Source: Saccharopolyspora dendranthemae
Lineage (GTDB): Bacteria > Actinomycetota > Actinomycetes > Mycobacteriales > Pseudonocardiaceae
DNA: 64,000 nucleotides
Assembly (NCBI RefSeq): GCF_007829955.1
Contig: NZ_VIWX01000003.1
Span: 124,001 to 188,000, forward strand
Direction of reading: 5' to 3'
Shown here: positions 43,421 through 51,966 of the stretch, one piece after another
Position numbering within the stretch: position 1 is the first letter of the stretch
How the letters are laid out: each line of letters starts with the position of its first letter
Notes under the pieces: model-generated
Database searches by the model: none
Seen by the model: the letters and a program-made list of their open reading frames with translations, nothing else
What the model was told of the DNA's origin: nothing
Position numbers and translations under genes: made by a program

Positions 43421-44479
43421 ATGCGTTCTCGGGCCCACCGACCGCGGTTGGCAGCCGCCGCACTGCTGACCATGGCCGTTCTCCCGATCTCCGGGCCTTC
43501 CGGCATCGCCGGGCCGACCCCCGAACCGTCCGGGACGCAGAGCATCCACATCCCGTTGCGCGACGTGGCCACCGACCGGTCCGCGGTGCGCGAGGTGCAC
43601 AGCGACAAGGCCTTTGAGCTCATCGGGTTCACCTGGGACGGACCGGCCCCCGACCGGGTCGAGGTGCGCACGCGCGCGACCGACGGCTGGGGCCCGTGGA
43701 CGTCGCTGGAGGCCGAAGGCGGCGGCAGCGAACCGATGTGGACCGGCCGCAGCAACGACGTGCAGGTCCGCGCGACCGCGCAGGGCCAGGACGCCACCGG
43801 CCGGCTGCAGTTCATCGGCATCGACCCCGGCGAGCAGACGACCCCGCCGCAGGCCTCCGAACCGCGCGCGGGCCGGCCAGCGGTGATCAGCCGGGCTCAG
43901 TGGGGCGCCGACGAGTCGAAGATGACCTGGCCGATCGAGCGGACCAGCACCAAGGCCGCCGTCGTGCACCACACCGCGGGCACCAACAACTACACCTGCG
44001 ACCAGTCGGCCAAGCTCGTGCGCGGCATCTACCAGTACCACGCGGTCGAGCTGGGCTGGGGCGACATCGGCTACCACGCGCTCGTCGACAAGTGCGGCAC
44101 CGTCTTCGAGGGCCGCACGGGCGGTCTCGCCGGCAACGTGATCGGCGGTCACGTGCTCGGGTTCAACCGCAACACCTTCGGCATCTCGATGATGGGCAAC
44201 TACGACGGTGCGACGCCGTCGTCGAAGACGGTCAACGCGGTCGCCGACGTCGTCGCCTGGAAGCTGAAGGCCTCGGGCGTTCCCGCCGACGGCACGACCC
44301 GCCTGACCTCCGAAGCGCCCAAGGGGTCGAAGTACCCGGCGGGCACGGTGGTCACGCTGCCGACGATCTTCGGCCACCGCGACGCGGCCTACACGGCCTG
44401 CCCGGGCCAGCGCGGCTACGACCGCCTGGGCACGATCCGGAGCCAGGCCACCAACGCCCAGCGGCACGAAGGCGCGTGA
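43421..44479 (+). CDS. Secreted N-acetylmuramoyl-L-alanine amidase (PGRP/Amidase_2)
   Basis: The 352-residue protein has an N-terminal export signal (about 1-33) and an Ig-like region (about 35-135) with the conserved FELIGFTWDG. The PGRP/amidase domain runs from about 150: ISRAQWGADES, VVHHTAGTNNY with the zinc His, GYHALVDKCGTVFEGRTGG, and GHRDAAYTACPGQ with the second zinc His and the Cys. It should cut the peptide from peptidoglycan glycan chains. M. tuberculosis has a similar secreted amidase gene (Rv3811) at the same place beyond glf. Confidence 0.9.
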   Translation: MRSRAHRPRLAAAALLTMAVLPISGPSGIAGPTPEPSGTQSIHIPLRDVATDRSAVREVHSDKAFELIGFTWDGPAPDRVEVRTRATDGWGPWTSLEAEGGGSEPMWTGRSNDVQVRATAQGQDATGRLQFIGIDPGEQTTPPQASEPRAGRPAVISRAQWGADESKMTWPIERTSTKAAVVHHTAGTNNYTCDQSAKLVRGIYQYHAVELGWGDIGYHALVDKCGTVFEGRTGGLAGNVIGGHVLGFNRNTFGISMMGNYDGATPSSKTVNAVADVVAWKLKASGVPADGTTRLTSEAPKGSKYPAGTVVTLPTIFGHRDAAYTACPGQRGYDRLGTIRSQATNAQRHEGA

Positions 44480-44480
44480 C

Positions 44481-44563
44481 CAGGGCCTGTCCCAGTTTTA
44501 GTCATAACTGAGCCGACATTTCGGGCATGATCATGGCTCGGTTTGGACTAAAACTGGGCCCTG
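44481..44563. repeat. Palindrome family B, copy 2
   Basis: The arms CAGGGCC...CCCAGTTTTAGTC and their complement pair with a 3-base bulge (TGT) and two mismatches near the inner end. The loop (CGACATTTCGGGCATGATCATGG) differs from copy 1 by one base. It starts directly after the amidase stop at 44479 and ends 39 bases before the minus-strand stop at 44603. Confidence 0.88.
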
Positions 44564-44602
44564 CCGCGCGTCACCGAGCAACGTGACCCCGAGACCAGAT
44601 GG

Positions 44603-45424
44603 TCACCACCAGCGTTCGAGGACTTGGGCGACTCCGTCCTCGGCGTTGGTGGTGGTGACCTCGTCGGCCGCGGCGAGGGCGTCGGGGTGGGCGTTGCGCA
44701 TGGCCACCCCGTGCCCCGCCCAGCCGAGCATCGGCACGTCGTTGGGCATGTCGCCGAAGGCGATCACCTCCGAGCGCGCGACGCCGAGCTCGGCCGCCAC
44801 GCTGGCCAGCCCCGACGCCTTGTCCACGCCCGGGGCGGAGAGCTCGATCAGCCCCGTTTCCACCGAGTAGGTGGACTTCAGCTGGTCACCGATGATCTCG
44901 CCGGTGGCCGCCGCCAACTCGGCGCTGCTGAGACCGGGGTTCATCACCAGCAGCTTCATCGCCGGCTTGCCGGTCAGCTCGTCGAGGGGCGACACGCGGA
45001 TGTCGGTGTTGCTCCAGTTGCGGTGGAAGTCGGCCTCGGCGAGGAACTGCTCCCGCAGGTCGTCGCGGGCGCTGGTGGTGGCGCGCTCGACGGCGAACGC
45101 GCAGCCGCTCAGCTCCCGCCGCAACTCCCCGACCACGTCGTGCAGCGTCACCGGGTCGATGTCGTGGCTGCTCAGCACCTTGTCGGCAGCGGTGTCGTAG
45201 GTGACCGCGCCGTTGGCGCACACCGCGATCCCCGACACGCCGAGCGCGTCGACCACGCGCGGCATCCACCTCGGCGGTCGCCCCGTGACCAGGACGAACG
45301 GCGTTCCGGACGCGGCGACGCGGCGGGCCGTGGCCGCTGTCCGGGCGGAGACCTCCTCCATCGGGCCGAGCAGGGTTCCGTCCACGTCTGATGCCACCAG
45401 GCCAGGTTCACGCACGAGGACCAT
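44603..45424 (-). CDS. HAD-superfamily phosphatase, Cof subfamily (Rv3813c-like)
   Basis: The 273-residue protein has HAD motif I DVDGTLL (about 14-20), motif II LVTGRPP, a C2 cap with FHRNWSNTDIRV, Lys motif III (KASGLASVAAELG) and motif IV AFGDMPNDVPML. Cof-type HADs hydrolyse sugar phosphates or nucleotides; the substrate here is unknown. ATG 45424 (or 45427) is preferred over an upstream ATG at 45454. It is divergent from the following LLM gene and lies in the order of the Rv3809-Rv3813 region. Confidence 0.9.
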   Translation of the reverse strand: MVLVREPGLVASDVDGTLLGPMEEVSARTAATARRVAASGTPFVLVTGRPPRWMPRVVDALGVSGIAVCANGAVTYDTAADKVLSSHDIDPVTLHDVVGELRRELSGCAFAVERATTSARDDLREQFLAEADFHRNWSNTDIRVSPLDELTGKPAMKLLVMNPGLSSAELAAATGEIIGDQLKSTYSVETGLIELSAPGVDKASGLASVAAELGVARSEVIAFGDMPNDVPMLGWAGHGVAMRNAHPDALAAADEVTTTNAEDGVAQVLERWW

Positions 45425-45521
45425 CATGCCCGCCAGAACCGGGCGTGCGGGCAAAGTCGCTGGTGAAGCGGCGAGGGACGTTCATCACCTGATCGGGTCG
45501 AGCGACGTCGGGCGGGACCAG

Positions 45522-45527
45522 TACCGT
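45522..45527 (+). promoter_or_regulatory. -10 box for the second LLM oxidoreductase gene (leaderless start)
   Basis: TACCGT ends 6 bases before GTG 45534, which decides the start. Confidence 0.55.
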
Positions 45528-45533
45528 CTACCC

Positions 45534-46406
45534 GTGCGCGTTGGGATCGTGATCTTGCCCGAACACCGTTGGTGGGCGGCCGAGCCGCTCTGGCGAATGG
45601 CCGAGGAGTACGGCTTCGCCCACGCCTGGACCTACGACCACCTCGGCTGGCGCTCCCTGGTGGACAAGGCCTGGTACGACGCCGTGCCCACGCTGACCGC
45701 TGCCGCCACCGTCACCTCGACGATCCGGCTGGGCACGCTGGTCGCCTCCCCGAACTTCCGGCACCCGGTGCACTTCGCCCGCGAGCTGACCGCCCTCGAC
45801 GACATCGCCGACGGCCGCGTCACCCTCGGCGTCGGCGCCGGCGGTACCGGGTTCGACGCGAGCGTGCTGGGCCAGGCCGAGCTCTCCCCGCCGGAGCGCT
45901 CCGACCGGTTCGCCGAGTTCCTCGAACTCCTCGACCACGTGCTGCGCTTCGACGTCACCGACTACGACGGCACCTACTTCTCCGCGGTCCAGGCGCGCCG
46001 CGCGCCCGGCTGCGTGCAGCTGCCGCGGGTCCCGTTCGTGGTGGCCGCCAACGGCACCCGCTCGATGCAGCTGGCCGCGCAGTACGGCCAGGGCTGGGTG
46101 ACCACCGGCCGCGGCGGCGACGACCCGGAGAGCTGGTGGCGAGCGGTGGCGGAGCTGTCGCTGCGCTTCACCGACATCTGCCACGAGCAGGGCCGCGATC
46201 CGAATCGGGTGGACCGCTACCTGCAGGTCGACGCCGCACCGGAGTTCTCGCTGTCCAGTGTGGAGCACTTCCGCGACGTGGTCGGGCGGGCCGGGGAGCT
46301 CGGCTTCACCGACGTCATCACGCACTGGCCGCGGGCCGAGAGCCCGTACGCCGGCAAGGAGTCGACCGTCGAGGAGATCGCCACCGAGGTCCTGCCCGAG
46401 CTCTAA
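45534..46406 (+). CDS. LLM-class flavin/F420-dependent oxidoreductase
   Basis: The 290-residue TIM-barrel protein begins VRVGIVILPEHRWWAAEPLWRMAEEYGFAHAWTYDHL. It includes RLGTLVASPNFRHPVHFARELTALDDIADGRVTLGVGAGGTGFDASVLG (about 65-113) and FVVAANGTRSMQLAAQYGQGWVTTG (about 165-189). The family uses reduced FMN or F420. Its substrate is unknown. It is shorter than the LLM protein at 4987 and only distantly alike, so they are not recent duplicates. The GTG start is set by the -10 box. Confidence 0.85.
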   Translation: MRVGIVILPEHRWWAAEPLWRMAEEYGFAHAWTYDHLGWRSLVDKAWYDAVPTLTAAATVTSTIRLGTLVASPNFRHPVHFARELTALDDIADGRVTLGVGAGGTGFDASVLGQAELSPPERSDRFAEFLELLDHVLRFDVTDYDGTYFSAVQARRAPGCVQLPRVPFVVAANGTRSMQLAAQYGQGWVTTGRGGDDPESWWRAVAELSLRFTDICHEQGRDPNRVDRYLQVDAAPEFSLSSVEHFRDVVGRAGELGFTDVITHWPRAESPYAGKESTVEEIATEVLPEL

Positions 46407-46431
46407 AAGCTGTTTATGAGTCGTTTTGCGT

Positions 46432-46567
46432 GGCGGTGCGGGTAGCGGAACCTGAGCGCCTTCGTGGACTCCGTGCGCCGCTCCTGATGTCTTCCGCTTA
46501 CCCAGGGGTGGACATCGGCGTCGGCGGCGTACTCGCCACGAAGGCGCTCAGAACCCGCGGCGGTGCC
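46432..46567. repeat. Palindrome family C, copy 1
   Basis: A 136-base element with long inverted arms. The inner arms CTGAGCGCCTTCGTGG (46452-46467) and CCACGAAGGCGCTCAG (46536-46551) match exactly; outer parts GCGGTGCGGGT and ACCCGCGGCGGTGCC are related. The 68-base centre shows no gene. Flanking AGCTGTT (46409) and AACAGCT (46613) add a further inverted pair. A relative in opposite orientation is at 48802-48923. Confidence 0.75.
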
Positions 46568-46672
46568 AGCTGAGTCCCACACCTGAAACAGCGGCTCCGC
46601 CGCCTTCCTCAACAGCTGTAGGTGTGCCGCCCCGCCGACCCGGGTATCCGTCGTCGGCAGGAGGTGGTGTCG

Positions 46673-47299
46673 ATGTCGGCGCAGACCAAGGTCCGCAACC
46701 TGCTCGATGAGGCGGGAACCAGCTTCGCGACCGAAGCCGGGATCTCGCTGGCCAACAAACCATCTCCGCTGTACCGGCTCTCGGTGCTCTCGGTGCTGCT
46801 GTCGACCCGGATCAAGGCGGGCATCGCGGTCGACGCCGCCCGGGAGCTGTCGCAGTGGAGCACCCCGCAGCGGATGTTCGACGCCACCTGGCAGCAACGG
46901 GTGGACGCCCTCGTCCAGGCCCACTACCGGCGCTACGACGAGAGCACGTCGACCGCGCTCGGAGAGGGCGCCGAGCTGCTGCTCGACCGCTACGGCGGTG
47001 ACTTGCGAAAGCTGCGGTCCAAGGCGAACGGGGACCCGGAGGAGGTCCGGCGCCTGCTGATGGACCTGCCGCGGCTGGGGCCGGTCGGCGCCGACATCTT
47101 CTGCCGCGAAGCCCAGCTCGTCTGGCCGGAACTGCGCCCCTACTTCGACACCAAGGCGCTCAACGGCGCGAAGAAGCTCGGGCTGTCCACGGAGCCCGAC
47201 GAGCTGGCCCGTCACGTCGAGGGCCACGAGCTCGCGAGGCTGGCCGCCGCCCTCGTGCGCGCGACCCTCGACCGGAGCCTGGCCAGCGCCCTCAGCTGA
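46673..47299 (+). CDS. HhH-GPD family protein, endonuclease III-like, without FeS cysteines
   Basis: The 208-residue helical protein has the HhH-GPD layout: SVLSVLLSTRIKAGIAVDAARELSQW (about 38-63), then LMDLPRLGPVGADIFCREAQLVWPELRPYFDTKAL (about 129-163) with a helix-hairpin-helix LPRLGPVGA and the Asp in YFDTKA. The lysine used by bifunctional glycosylase/lyases is Val here, and the C-terminal Cys cluster of Nth is missing. It may be a monofunctional DNA glycosylase or a non-enzymatic DNA-binding relative. AGGAGG lies shortly before ATG 46673. Confidence 0.75.
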   Translation: MSAQTKVRNLLDEAGTSFATEAGISLANKPSPLYRLSVLSVLLSTRIKAGIAVDAARELSQWSTPQRMFDATWQQRVDALVQAHYRRYDESTSTALGEGAELLLDRYGGDLRKLRSKANGDPEEVRRLLMDLPRLGPVGADIFCREAQLVWPELRPYFDTKALNGAKKLGLSTEPDELARHVEGHELARLAAALVRATLDRSLASALS

Positions 47300-47319
47300 G
47301 GGCTTCACCCCCGCACGCA

Positions 47320-47349
47320 GAAGACCCCGGGTGGGAACCCGGGGTCTTC
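47320..47349. terminator. Bidirectional hairpin between HhH gene and serS
   Basis: GAAGACCCCGGGT (47320-47332) and its exact complement (47337-47349) enclose the loop GGGA, between the convergent stops at 47299 and 47366. Confidence 0.85.
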
Positions 47350-47365
47350 GCCGTTCAGGTGGCCG

Positions 47366-48631
47366 TCACTTCTTCGGTTCGAGGACCTCGCGACCGCCGA
47401 GGAACGGGCGCAGCGCCTCGGGAACCCGGACGGAACCGTCGGCCTGCTGGTGGTTCTCGAGGATCGCCACGATCCAGCGAGTGGTGGCCAGCGTGCCGTT
47501 GAGCGTCGCCGCGAAGCGGGTCTTGCCGTCGGCGTCGCGGTAGCGGGTGTTGAGCCGCCGCGCCTGGAACGTGGTGCAGTTCGAGGTCGACGTCAGCTCG
47601 CGGTAGGTCTGCTGGCTGGGGAACCACGCCTCGCAGTCGAACTTGCGGGCGGCGCTGGAACCGAGGTCACCGGCAGCCGTGTCGATCACCCGGTAGGGCA
47701 CCTCGATCTTGGCCAGCATCTCCTCTTCCCAGGCCAACAGGCGCTGGTGCTCGTCGTGCGCGTCCTCTTCGCGGCAGTAGACGAACATCTCCAGCTTGTT
47801 GAACTGGTGCACGCGGATGATGCCGCGCGTGTCCTTGCCGTAGGAGCCGGCCTCGCGGCGGAAGCAGGTCGACCAGCCCGCGTAGCGCGCGGGCCCGTCG
47901 GCGAAGTCCAGGATCTCGCCGGAGTGGTATCCGGCCAGCGGCACCTCGGAGGTGCCCACCAGGTAGGCGTCGTCCTCCTCCAGCCGGTACACCTCGCTGG
48001 AGTGGGCGCCGAGGAAACCGGTCCCGTCCATGATCTCCGGGCGCACCAGGACAGGCGGCACGACCAGCGTGAAACCGGCGGCCGTCGCCTGCGCCGCGGC
48101 CATGTTCAGCAGCGCGAGCTCCAGCTGCGCGCCGACGCCGGTGAGGAAGTAGAAGCGGGCGCCTGCGACCTTCGCCCCGCGCTCCATGTCGAACGCCCCG
48201 AGCCCGTTGCCCAGCTCCAGGTGGTCGGCAACGTCGAAGTCGAACTCCGGCGGGACGCCCACGTGCTTGAGCACCGCGAAGTCGTCCTCGCCGCCCGGCG
48301 GCACGCCCGGCTCGACGACGTTGGAGACGGCCTTCTGCAAACGCAGCAGCTCGGCGTCGGTCTCGGTCTGCTCGGCCTCGGCGTCCTTGACCTGCCCGGC
48401 CAGCTCCTTGGCCTGGGCCAGCAGCGCATCGCGCTCCTCGCCCTGGGCCTTGCCGACCTGCTTGCCGAACTGCTTCTGCTCAGCACGCAGGTTGTCCGCC
48501 CGGGACACCGCGGACCTGCGACGCTCGTCGGCCGACAGCAACGCGTCCACCAAGGACGCGTCCTCACCACGTGCGCGCTGCGACGCGCGCACCGCTTCCG
48601 GATCCTCGCGTAGCGTCTTCAGGTCGATCAC
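47366..48631 (-). CDS. serS: Seryl-tRNA synthetase
   Basis: The 421-residue class II synthetase has the N-terminal coiled-coil arm (about 28-100, [28 protein letters not shown]), motif 2 ([28 protein letters not shown]) and motif 3 ([16 protein letters not shown]). [10 protein letters not shown] is the serine-binding TxE loop. It charges tRNA-Ser and tRNA-Sec. GTG 48631 has TACGCT 8 bases upstream and no ribosome binding site. M. tuberculosis serS (Rv3834c) likewise precedes the septum-formation gene Rv3835. Confidence 0.97.
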   Translation of the reverse strand: MIDLKTLREDPEAVRASQRARGEDASLVDALLSADERRRSAVSRADNLRAEQKQFGKQVGKAQGEERDALLAQAKELAGQVKDAEAEQTETDAELLRLQKAVSNVVEPGVPPGGEDDFAVLKHVGVPPEFDFDVADHLELGNGLGAFDMERGAKVAGARFYFLTGVGAQLELALLNMAAAQATAAGFTLVVPPVLVRPEIMDGTGFLGAHSSEVYRLEEDDAYLVGTSEVPLAGYHSGEILDFADGPARYAGWSTCFRREAGSYGKDTRGIIRVHQFNKLEMFVYCREEDAHDEHQRLLAWEEEMLAKIEVPYRVIDTAAGDLGSSAARKFDCEAWFPSQQTYRELTSTSNCTTFQARRLNTRYRDADGKTRFAATLNGTLATTRWIVAILENHQQADGSVRVPEALRPFLGGREVLEPKK

Positions 48632-48639
48632 AGCTGGTC

Positions 48640-48645
48640 AGCGTA
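48640..48645 (-). promoter_or_regulatory. -10 box for serS (leaderless start)
   Basis: TACGCT on the minus strand ends 8 bases before GTG 48631. Confidence 0.45.
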
Positions 48646-48759
48646 GTCGCACCACAAGAACGAGGCGTGCCCAGGGTGCCCACAACCCCAGCAACACCAT
48701 TTCCCCAGGCAACCCACGCCAGGAGAAAACCCACGCCGGGCAAGCGACCCACGTCAGGC

Positions 48760-48776
48760 AAGCGACGAAGTCGCTT
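48760..48776. terminator. Short hairpin in the serS upstream gap
   Basis: AAGCGAC (48760-48766) and GTCGCTT (48770-48776) close a 3-base loop, followed by TCTC. Upstream, CCCACGCC(A/G)GG-like units repeat at about 48712, 48730 and 48748. No gene is supported anywhere in 48646-48990. Confidence 0.4.
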
Positions 48777-48801
48777 TCTCAGTACCCCACCAGAGCAACC
48801 C

Positions 48802-48923
48802 GCACCGCCGCGGGTTCTCAGACGCCTTCTGGGGAGGACAGCCGTAGCGCCGCGTATCCGTTCATACTCAAGTCTCGGATCCCGGACCCAGAAGGCGTCT
48901 GAGGTTCCGCGACCCGCACCGCC
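48802..48923. repeat. Palindrome family C, copy 2
   Basis: Inner arms CTCAGACGCCTTCTGGG (48817-48833) and its exact complement (48887-48903) enclose 53 bases. The outer parts GCACCGCCGCGGGTT and GGTTCCGCGACCCGCACC match the outer arms of the copy at 46432-46567 in inverted order. The inner arms differ between copies but pair within each copy. It lies 67 bases beyond the minus-strand stop at 48991. Confidence 0.75.
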
Positions 48924-48990
48924 CAGCAGCAAGACCACTGAGTCTTGTCAGTAGACGCAACCCACCAGGCAAAGAGGTCGAGGAAAGGGA

Positions 48991-50157
48991 TCAGGACTGC
49001 GGAATCCGGTGCGGAACGAACGCCGCCCCGTCATCGGTGATCAGCCCGGCCGTCTCCCGAATCCCCAACCCGGCCGACTCATCCCCGACGATCCACGCCC
49101 CGAGCGCGGGCCGCATCCCGTCGAACTCGGGCAGCGGGTCGAACGCCTGGTAGACGAATCCTTCTTCGCCGTAGAACCCGGCGGTCTCGGTCTCCCAGCC
49201 GGGCGCGGCGATGGTGATGTTGTTGCCTTCGCGCCCGAGCCGCGGCTTGCGCACGTACTCGGTGAGCAGTCCGGGCTGGTCGAGGTAGGTGGGCAGCAGG
49301 TTGGGGTGTCCGGGGTGCATCTCCCAGAGGATCGCCAGCAGCGCCTTGTTGGACAGCAGCATCTTCCAGAGCGGTTCGACCCACTGGGTGGCGGGCAGCG
49401 TGCTGACGGCGTGCTTGCCGAACTCGTCGTCGACCATCCACTCCCAGGGGTAGATCTTGGCGACGGTGTTCATGGGCGCTTCTTCGAGGTCGACGAAGCG
49501 CTCCAGCAGGTTGTCCCAGCCGATCTCCTCGATGGCCAGGCCGACGGTGTTGAGGCCGGCCTCGGCCGCGGTCTCCTGGAGGTAGGCGGCGGTGATGTTG
49601 TCCTCGCCGGTGTGCTCCTGGCCGGACCAGGTGAAGTGCACCTCGTTGGTGGCCAGCTGCGGCTTGATCTCCGTCCAGCGCTCGACGAGCTTCTCATGGA
49701 TGGAGTTCCACTGGTCGTCGCCGTCGTGGACTTCGGTGAGCCAGTGCCACTGCACGACCGCGGCTTCCAGCAGCGAGGTCGGCGTGTCGGCGTTGTACTC
49801 CAGCAGCTTGGCGGGGCCGGAGCCGTCGTAGCGCAGGTCGAAGCGCCCGTAGAGGTGCGGGTCGCGGCGGCGCCAGGATTCGGCGATCTGCGGCCACACC
49901 CACTCGGGGATGCCGAAGTCCTTGTAGCGCTCGGTGGTGATCACGTGGTCGACGGCGTCCAGGCACATGGAGTGCAGCAGCTCGACGTCGGCCTCCAGGG
50001 AGAGGACCTCGTCGAGGCTGAACTCGTAGTGCACGCCCTCGTCCCAGTAGGGCCGGTTGCTGCCGTCGGCGGCGCGCGCCGGGGTCCCGAAGACGAGTCC
50101 GAGCTCTTCGACCTTCGACTGCCAGTCCGGGCGCCTGGCCCCGGTCGTGCGCTTCAC
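48991..50157 (-). CDS. YgiC-like glutathionylspermidine synthase-type ATP-grasp ligase
   Basis: The 388-residue protein matches the glutathionylspermidine synthase (preATP-grasp/ATP-grasp) family: YEFSLDEVLSLEADVELLHSMC, DLRYDGSGPAKLLEYNADTPTSLLEAAVVQW (about 106-136), KIYPWEWMVDDEFG and the late RKPRLGREGNNITIAAPG (about 301-318). The length equals E. coli YgiC/YjfC (about 386), which lack the amidase half of true GspS. It should form an amide bond using ATP; the acceptor is unknown. It follows the YgiB-like gene by 3 bases, the same order as E. coli ygiB-ygiC. Confidence 0.88.
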   Translation of the reverse strand: MKRTTGARRPDWQSKVEELGLVFGTPARAADGSNRPYWDEGVHYEFSLDEVLSLEADVELLHSMCLDAVDHVITTERYKDFGIPEWVWPQIAESWRRRDPHLYGRFDLRYDGSGPAKLLEYNADTPTSLLEAAVVQWHWLTEVHDGDDQWNSIHEKLVERWTEIKPQLATNEVHFTWSGQEHTGEDNITAAYLQETAAEAGLNTVGLAIEEIGWDNLLERFVDLEEAPMNTVAKIYPWEWMVDDEFGKHAVSTLPATQWVEPLWKMLLSNKALLAILWEMHPGHPNLLPTYLDQPGLLTEYVRKPRLGREGNNITIAAPGWETETAGFYGEEGFVYQAFDPLPEFDGMRPALGAWIVGDESAGLGIRETAGLITDDGAAFVPHRIPQS

Positions 50158-50160
50158 TCG

Positions 50161-50838
50161 TCAGCTCCCGCTGCTACCGGACTTGCTGCTGATGCCGAAC
50201 CCGCCGCGCTGGACGGTCGAGCCCTTGGAGTCCTTGATCGTGGTGCCGGACGGCTTGTTGAACGACGAGCTCGACACGGGCGAGCCGACGCTCGGCGCGG
50301 GCGAGCCCGGCGAGGTGTAGGCGTAGCGGTACGAGGGGGTCGGCGACATCGGGCCACCGAGGAACAGCGGCATGAACACGAAGCCCGAGTGGTGGTCGAC
50401 GTAGCCGCCCTGGCTCTTCACGTAGTTCTCGTCGCAGTTCTCCGGTGCCGCCGTCGTCGCCGAGCCACCCTGCTGCTCCTGCGCGCAGAACTGCTCCGAG
50501 GCGTTGGCCGACGCGCTGACCTCGGAGGCCGAGTACATGGCGGCCACGAGCGCCACGACGCCGACGGTCGCTCCGCCGCCGATCATCGCCTTCCGGCGCT
50601 TGGCGGTCTTGGCCGCGGCTGCTGCCTGCTCGGCGCGCTCGGCGTCGGCGCGGCGCTGCTCGGCCATCTGCCGGGCCTTCTGCTCGGCGAGCGTGGGCTC
50701 GCGCGGCGTCGTGCTCTGCGGATCCTGGTAGCGGATCTGCCCCTGGTTGTCCGCAGGCACCTGCTGGGTCGGCTCGTCCGGGGAGGAGTCCCCCTTCGGC
50801 CGCTCGTTGTCTGCCACTGGCTCGCCATTCTCAGTCAT
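50161..50838 (-). CDS. YgiB-like (DUF1190-type) membrane-anchored protein
   Basis: The 225-residue protein has a charged cytoplasmic N-terminus with an Ala/Arg/Glu coiled-coil stretch (about 48-80), one membrane helix (MIGGGATVGVVALVAAMYSA, about 85-104), then an outer part with two cysteines (FCAQEQ, ENCDENY). HSGFVFMPLFLGG and the C-terminal TVQRGGFGISSKSGSSGS resemble the corresponding parts of E. coli YgiB (SGSFWMPLMAG and TVTRGGFGES). E. coli YgiB is a lipoprotein; here a membrane helix replaces the lipid anchor. A tail rich in Gly/Ser may be the target of the neighbouring ATP-grasp ligase; that is inference. Confidence 0.75.
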   Translation of the reverse strand: MTENGEPVADNERPKGDSSPDEPTQQVPADNQGQIRYQDPQSTTPREPTLAEQKARQMAEQRRADAERAEQAAAAAKTAKRRKAMIGGGATVGVVALVAAMYSASEVSASANASEQFCAQEQQGGSATTAAPENCDENYVKSQGGYVDHHSGFVFMPLFLGGPMSPTPSYRYAYTSPGSPAPSVGSPVSSSSFNKPSGTTIKDSKGSTVQRGGFGISSKSGSSGS

Positions 50839-50966
50839 TGACCCACTCCCAAGAGCCCACACTACTCAATGAAGGGACGCGCCCGGCAACGAATGAGTTC
50901 CCTTTCCTCCGCACTTCCGGGGCGCAGGAGTGCCGACGCGAGCCCGGACCAGGCATCATGTGTTCG

Positions 50967-51965
50967 ATGTCCCAGCCCGCACGCACCCCGAAACCGCGAC
51001 GCAACCCGCCCAACACCAAGCTGGTGATGGTCGCGGCGGCGATCGGCGCACTGCTGATCCTGACGGTCAGCCTCCTGCTGAACTGGCCGACGGAGTCCGG
51101 CAAGGTCAGCGGGCCGGCAGGGGTCGGCGAGGCACCCGCGCCGGAGGTCGTCTTCGAGACCCGCGCCGGGGAGTGCCTGAACTGGACGGAGCCGGACGCC
51201 GCCGACATCCGCAAGGTCACCTGCGCGGAGCCGCACCTGTTCGAGGTCACCGGCCCCTACGACCTGCGCGAGTTCGGCCCGAACGCGCCGTTCCCGACCA
51301 CCCAGCAGTGGCAGGACGTCAAGCAGCAGCGCTGCATCGAGGTCTCCGACCAGTACCTGGGGGACAAGTTCGACAAGGAGGGCCGCTTCACGGTCGGCGC
51401 CTTCACCCCCAGCCAGGAGGGCTGGGCCGACGGTGACCGCACGCTGCACTGCGGGCTCCAGCAGCCGGGGCCGTCCGGGAAGCTGTTCCCGATCAGCGGT
51501 GAGGCCGCGAAGATGGACCAGTCGAACGTCTACCCCGCCGGCCGGTGCCTGGGCATCAACGGCACCCAGGTCTGGGACCCGGTGGACTGCGCGCGGCCGC
51601 ACTCGGTGGAGCTCAGCGCCGTGATCAACCTGGCCGACCAGTTCCAGGGCAACTTCCCGCCGGAGAACGACCAGGACGGGTTCCTGGCGGGCAAGTGCGA
51701 GGAGCTGACCGCGGGCTACGCGGGCGGGCCGACCGCGGCCAAGGACAAGGGCCTGGTCGTCTACTGGGACACGCTCTCCGAGGAGAGCTGGGCCGCGGGT
51801 TCGCGGCAGGTCAACTGCAAGTTGAGCGCGCAGCTGCAGGACGGCAGCGGCCTCGCACCGGTCACCGGCAGCGTCAAGGGCCAGGTGCAGGTGGGCAACG
51901 CCCCGGCGGGCCGCGACCCGGCGTCGACCGAGCCGGGTGCCCCGGCCACCGAGCAGCCGCGCTGA
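50967..51965 (+). CDS. Septum-formation family membrane protein (Rv3835-like)
   Basis: The 332-residue protein has a short basic cytoplasmic tail, one membrane helix (about 20-39) and two extracellular Septum_form-type repeats. Each has Cys pairs and a pattern of C-x-N-W/G...C-x-x-PH-x-x-E-V/L (GECLNWTEPD...CAEPHLFEV; GRCLGINGTQ...CARPHSVEL). The tail is Pro/Ala/Glu-rich. Related proteins are linked to septum formation in actinobacteria, but evidence is by family only. ATG 50967 has CATCAT 7 bases upstream; ATG 50958 is an alternative. It is coupled to the zincin gene. Confidence 0.85.
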   Translation: MSQPARTPKPRRNPPNTKLVMVAAAIGALLILTVSLLLNWPTESGKVSGPAGVGEAPAPEVVFETRAGECLNWTEPDAADIRKVTCAEPHLFEVTGPYDLREFGPNAPFPTTQQWQDVKQQRCIEVSDQYLGDKFDKEGRFTVGAFTPSQEGWADGDRTLHCGLQQPGPSGKLFPISGEAAKMDQSNVYPAGRCLGINGTQVWDPVDCARPHSVELSAVINLADQFQGNFPPENDQDGFLAGKCEELTAGYAGGPTAAKDKGLVVYWDTLSEESWAAGSRQVNCKLSAQLQDGSGLAPVTGSVKGQVQVGNAPAGRDPASTEPGAPATEQPR

Positions 51966-51966
51966 C

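Noticed and set aside
48571..48954. A 127-codon + strand frame in the gap between serS and the YgiC-like gene
   Set aside because: It overlaps the serS start and the palindromic element, has Pro/Arg/Ser low complexity and no ribosome binding site.
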